From: Labyrinthula sp. Ha
Taxonomy: Eukaryota > Sar > Bigyra > Labyrinthulida > Labyrinthulaceae
Direction of reading: 5' to 3'
DNA: 64,000 bases
NCBI GenBank assembly: GCA_015227615.1
Contig: JAALGZ010000019.1
Coordinates: 1 to 64,000, forward strand
Under the pieces are notes generated by a model. That model worked only from the letters and a program-made list of their open reading frames with translations. It did not search any database and had not been told where the DNA came from. Position 1 is the stretch's first letter; every line of letters starts with the position of its first letter. The position numbers were made by a program, and so were the translations under genes. Of the stretch, positions 59,550 to 64,000 are shown piece by piece.

Positions 59550-60437
59550 TGTTCCGTTGGAATGATTTTCTTTCTGATACAAAAAATGAATAATATAGGT
59601 TTGATATTTATTTAAGTAGGCAAGGAGAATATCTCTTAAGCACCTATTACCACATACTGCTGAAATTAAACTGGGGTACAGTTTTGTTTCTTTGCGTGCA
59701 ATGTTTAACTTCTCTCTCTTTCGATGTAAATGTTGAACACGGAATCCGTTTTTTTACACGTGTGTAATTTACACACGGCATGTGATTGGTTGAATTTTTT
59801 CGAGTATGACCATTTACGGCATAGGTAAAGTTAAGAAATTAATAACATTTGTGATTTCATGACTTCAAATTTGGGCCATATAACCAAAAACATACTTTAC
59901 GAAAATTTTGAGGTAGCGGACTTGAAAAGTGGGCCATTTGACCTAGAATCAGAAAAAACAAAAAAAAAGAAATGGAAAAAATTGAGAACCGTATTGAGAA
60001 CCTACTTGAAAACGAAAAGGACCTAGAAAACGCTGCAAAAACAAGAGAGCTAGAGCTATAAGTACATTTTTAAGTTGTTACAGAAAACTAGATGTGTTTG
60101 CACCTTTCAACCGTTGCAAGTGGGCGCTTCAAGTGGAGGAGAAGGACATCAGTATTTTTTACTTTAGAAAATATAATTTTAAACTTAAGTATTTTAAGAA
60201 TTACAGAAAATATTGTAGTGCTGTTTTAGCAATTTTTCTTTTTTTTTCTATTTTTTCATAAATATAAATTCAAGGATTAACTTATTTAGAAGTTTAAGAC
60301 AAATAATTTTGAAAACTGAAATTCAGAAGACTTGGATTTTTGTTAAAATTAAAATTTAAAACTTAAATGGGTTGATACTTTAATCTAGGCACAGTTTTTT
60401 TCTAAAACTTTCATTCTTTTTATTCTTCGTTTTCTTT

Positions 60438-60790
60438 TCATAAACTTTATTTTCATATTCTTTTCATAATCCTCTTTTTCATAAACTTTATTTTTATATT
60501 CTTTTCACAATCCTCTTTTTCATAAACTTTATTTTTATTTTCTTTTCACAATCCTCTTTTTCATAAACTTTATTTTTATATTCTTTTCATAATCTTCTGT
60601 TTCGCATTCTTTTCATAATCTTCTTTTTTATAAACTTTATTTTTATATTCTTTTTATAATCCTCTTTTTCATAAACTTTTTTTTATATCCTTTTCATAAT
60701 CTTCAGTTTCGCATTCTTTTCAAAATTTTCTTTTTTATAAACTTTATTTTTATATTCTGTTTATAATCTTCTGTTTCGCATTCTTTTTCT
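60438..60790. repeat. Compound minisatellite, 41-bp and 67-bp periods
   Basis: CATAAACTTTATTTTTATAT recurs at about 60439, 60480, 60521, 60562, 60629, 60670 and 60736. Steps are 41, 41, 41, 67, 41 and 66-67 bases: the longer unit is the 41-bp unit plus a 26-bp insert containing CTGTTTCGCATTCTTTTCAT. Strongly pyrimidine-rich on this strand. Confidence 0.9.
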
Positions 60791-60869
60791 TTTGACTTTA
60801 TATTGTTTTTCGTTCGTTCTTATTCATACCTAAAAAATAAAAAAAAAGAATAAAACTTATTTCCAATGA

Positions 60870-60905
60870 GTGAGAGGCACTGCACTATAGGTGCATGCCT
60901 CTCAC
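60870..60905. other. Strong hairpin inside the inverted-repeat element
   Basis: GTGAGAGGCA (60870-60879) pairs with TGCCTCTCAC (60896-60905); inside, after a one-base bulge, TGCA pairs with TGCA. This gives a 14-bp stem with a 7-base loop. A second hairpin (AACCTC/GAGGTT, 60916-60932) follows 10 bases later. Confidence 0.65.
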
Positions 60906-61089
60906 GCCCTTTATAAACCTCTCCTGGAGGTTGTCATGTTCTGATCGTGTTTTCATTTCAATTTTTGGATTGTTGGTTAATGGTTTATGAATAGAATGTG
61001 GCACAAATGGCCATTGAAAAAATTGAGCCAATAGATTGCCGTGTGTAAATTTACACATGTGTAAAAAAACCTTATCCTGTTGAACACAG

Positions 61090-64000
61090 AGTTTATTCGG
61101 ACCATGATATTGTTTGAGAATTGATATTTCGATATAGTATCGAAAACTCATCAGAGTATCATTTGAAAAGTTGGGCCACATTGCCCATGAGTGAATTTGT
61201 ACTATTTTACCAGCTTAGTCTAGGCGAACTATATGATATAGAAGAAACTCAATAAATAGTTGAAAAGGGAAGTTTACTAAACATTGAAACAATAAATTTT
61301 TTACTTCTTGTTTTACAACTTTGCCTATTAGAATAAAAGATAAATCTTAGGCTAGCTTTGTAGTATGTTAAATACGAGGACTGGGTGCATATTTCTAGTC
61401 TCAGGAGGAGCCTACGGACATATTCTGAATTGTCATATAGTTATTACTACACTGCAACTGTGTAAGAAACTGCCTCTATGCATATATATTGTACTTGACC
61501 TTAATCAATTATGAAAGATGGAGAGGGCAACATGTAACTAACAAGTAGAAGTGAAGCTCAGTATTATTAACAATTCTCGATTGTTGGTTCGCTATCCATG
61601 TATAAATTCAATATATATATTGTTGATGAACCCATATTTTCATTAGTATTCGGTGTCATCTGTCTCCTTTGCATAATTTAATGGTCCAAGAGTACCGTAT
61701 ATCCTCTTGTTCACTTGCAATTCAAAAAAAGCAATGTTTTGCATACACACATTTGCGCCAGATTTTTTTGCCAAGCTATAATATTTATATGGATAATTTG
61801 GTGATAATAAAGCTATAAAATCTTTTTTAAATCTTGACTTTTTAGCCCTTGTACCTGCTCTTTGGAGTTAGTGCTTCTGATAACAAACTCTAACTTCGGT
61901 ACAAATACAAAGTTGGGTTAAGTTAGAATTTGAACTACAGTTTATTGGACAATTAATGTTATCTATTCCAAAAATTAAAGCTTGTAAGAAGGCTCACAGA
62001 ATTCTCGTATTGAAAATGCACAGTTCATACCAAGGTATAGTAAACTTAGAAATGAACCATAATTCACCTTACATAAAATCAGTTTGCTTTAAATAGCAAA
62101 TAGTGAATGAGAAGGCAATAATATTACAAAGATGGCGTTCTTTTCGTCGGATAACAAAGTAAATGCTTCATAGTTCCAAAAATATTATAATACATCAGTT
62201 GATTGTGTGATTCAATACAGAATTTATTTTTCATATTTAGTAAACTAGACAAAATATCAGACTCCGTTTCTGCAACTAGAAACATATACATTCCTTTCAT
62301 TTAAACAGCAAGTGCCTTTTAGTAGCATAGGGCTTTTGAAAATCGGAACTAATAATATAGAAAGTGTTTGTTGCTCTAGCCTATTTGCAAAGGTCTTTAA
62401 GTGTTATTACTAGATCTCTTGAACTTATAGTGACAGTCACAAACCGCCTGGTTATGAGAATATTTTTTCAAAATCTTGTTTTTCTTAGAAAGCCAGGAGG
62501 ATTACGAGTATTTATAAAGGTAAAACCAAATTAATGGGAATTGTTAAATCTTATTATCTTTTTGCAATATACAAACATTCAAAGTTGAAATCAAATGGAA
62601 GCATTGCTTAGATAAGTTGTCGGTTAACGTTTGCTATAAGACTTGGAGATTTGTATGCAGAATAATGTTGAAAATAGCAGCTACTCAATTTAGTAGGACA
62701 TGTACTTACCTTAAATTGTCTAGTGTTATGACCTTTGAAACTTGATTCAAAAAAGTGCTTGTGTCATTATTTGCGACGTTTGCCATTATTTTTTTTCGTG
62801 ATCTTCCAGTGATCCGGTAAATAAGTCCCTGGCTATTTAACAAAGGAATTATTAATATGCGAATAAAATTGATAATGTCGGTCCACATCGCCATTACAAG
62901 GCCATATAGTTAATACCTAACCTATTTTAGGGTTTTCTTAACTACCCTAAGGTGTATGGTAATATATTCAGTGACATTGATTTTTTCATATTAGGGAGGT
63001 TAAAGCTCTCAAAAATAAATGACGAACCTACCATATGCTTATGTAAGAAAAATCGTACTTCTTCTAGACTACAAGCTTCGCTGTAATTGCTAAGTAATTA
63101 TCAAGGGTCCAATAAAAATCAACCCGACGAGAGGTCAGATAAGTTAAGATTTATATTCATCTTCGTTCCTCAATAAAACATTTTTCAAATCGATTTTCTT
63201 TGAAATAGTATTTTGGCAATTAGCTCGACAACATTGATGCACTCTATTGGAAAATGTAAAAAGTGGAAGAATGAAGCATGTCAAAAAATTTAAATTTGAA
63301 GTAACTTTCCCTTGTCCAAATATTTAGTTGACTTCACTATTACGTGATATACCTTACTAGGACTTTAAGTCTTCAATATATTTTGTCAGAGCTATATGAG
63401 CTACGTTGTTTTGATCCTACACTTAGACATGAAAAATCAGTATCTACACTTTATGAGAGGAAATTGCTACGAGCTTAGACATTAAGTTTATTATATACGT
63501 TGTGCATTTATGCTACTTAGACATTTTTTAGTATCACAGTTTTTGGTTTAAGTAGCCAGCGAGATATGTATTGTTCATTCAAGGGGATTTAACCTATAAA
63601 ATAAAAATAAAATAACACAGACCTTTTTCCCCACACTTTACAACAATATAAGTATTCAAAAAAAAACCTTTATAATGAATTTTTGTATTTTAATTTAATT
63701 TGTTTGTAATAATTTAAGATTTTTCACTGAATATACATTTTTCCACTATGTAGAGTAGTGTACTGCAGTGGCACGGTTTCAAAGTCTCCAATAAATGCTT
63801 TCTGGTTGTTTTAGAAATTGCTAGTGACAAGAATTTCATATTGATAGTTTTATTGGTTGTTAAATCTAACATTTAGTTTAGATAGTCAGACATCCATGTC
63901 ATGAGTTTGTGCTATTGTGGTTGTGGTCAAGATCTTGTTTATCTTGCTAACTTCTTTGTTCTTGAACTAAGCTCGTACATGGTATAAAAAGAGATCCATC
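61090..64000. other. Intergenic stretch to the right edge, no gene seen
   Basis: AT-rich DNA without supported genes. A minus-strand frame at 62706-62894 (62 residues) and a frame at 60885-61181 that overlaps the right arm of the neighbouring element are too short and motif-free to call. Confidence 0.5.

Larger units (their letters stand above)
59731..61089. mobile_element. 1.36-kb element with inverted-repeat ends, possibly a DNA transposon
   Basis: The left arm (about 59731-59820) and the reverse complement of the right arm (about 61000-61089) share TTTTTTTACAC-x-TGTGTAA, TTTACACACGGCA, ATTGG-x-T-x-AATTTTTTC and GTTGAACA/GTTCAACA at their outer edges. Within the arms TTACACATGTGTAA is itself a palindrome. 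The interior has a 29-codon helical open stretch at 59972-60061 (MEKIENRIENLLENEKDLEN), a compound minisatellite, and two hairpins. No transposase is visible, so it is non-autonomous. No clear target duplication found. Confidence 0.6.

Noticed and set aside
60438-60790. Tandem array as a CRISPR
   Set aside because: Units are contiguous without unique spacers; it is a minisatellite in eukaryotic DNA.
60885-61181. 98-codon minus-strand frame (MWPNFSND...)
   Set aside because: It runs across the right inverted-repeat arm and two hairpins, so it is better explained by the element's structure.

Overview
The window looks like nuclear DNA of a single-celled eukaryote. It is AT-rich and gene-poor, and its genes carry very small GT-AG introns of 32-34 bases (three placed: a glycosyltransferase-like gene, a sugar transporter and a protease relic). 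Proteins with Pro/Ser-rich PSPSGAPS stalks and a leishmanolysin-like protease are reminiscent of stramenopiles, but the lineage is an inference and no species can be named.

Layout. Positions 1-7765 hold an LTR retrotransposon of the Ty3/gypsy chromovirus type on the minus strand: gag-protease, reverse transcriptase, RNase H, integrase, chromodomain, then an unusual long C-terminal extension with a Myb/SANT-like stretch and a complete-looking MT-A70 N6-adenine methyltransferase domain. Its 3' LTR runs off the left edge of the window. This copy is nearly whole but its pol is not one continuous frame. From 9.7 to 16.2 kb lie three host genes: a type II membrane glycosyltransferase-like protein and two unrecognised proteins in tight tail-to-tail arrangement. 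From 16.2 to 28 kb I see no convincing gene, only small non-autonomous DNA transposon relics and a GC-rich hairpin island. At 28-29.6 kb a broken leishmanolysin-like membrane protease faces a small stalked membrane protein. A 12-TM hexose-type transporter sits at 35.8-37.4 kb. Two tail-to-tail HSL-type alpha/beta hydrolase paralogues (46.0-48.8 kb) share a 246-bp tract that is identical base for base although the rest has diverged, a sign of recent gene conversion. A multi-pass membrane protein with an EGF-like segment lies at 58.6-59.6 kb, next to a 1.36-kb element with inverted-repeat ends and a compound minisatellite inside.

The host genes do not form an obvious pathway. Several are surface or membrane proteins (glycosyltransferase, protease, stalked anchor, transporter, EGF/TM protein). 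The most notable item is the fusion of an m6A-type methyltransferase to a chromodomain integrase in a retrotransposon. The second is the sharply bounded conversion tract between the inverted hydrolase genes.
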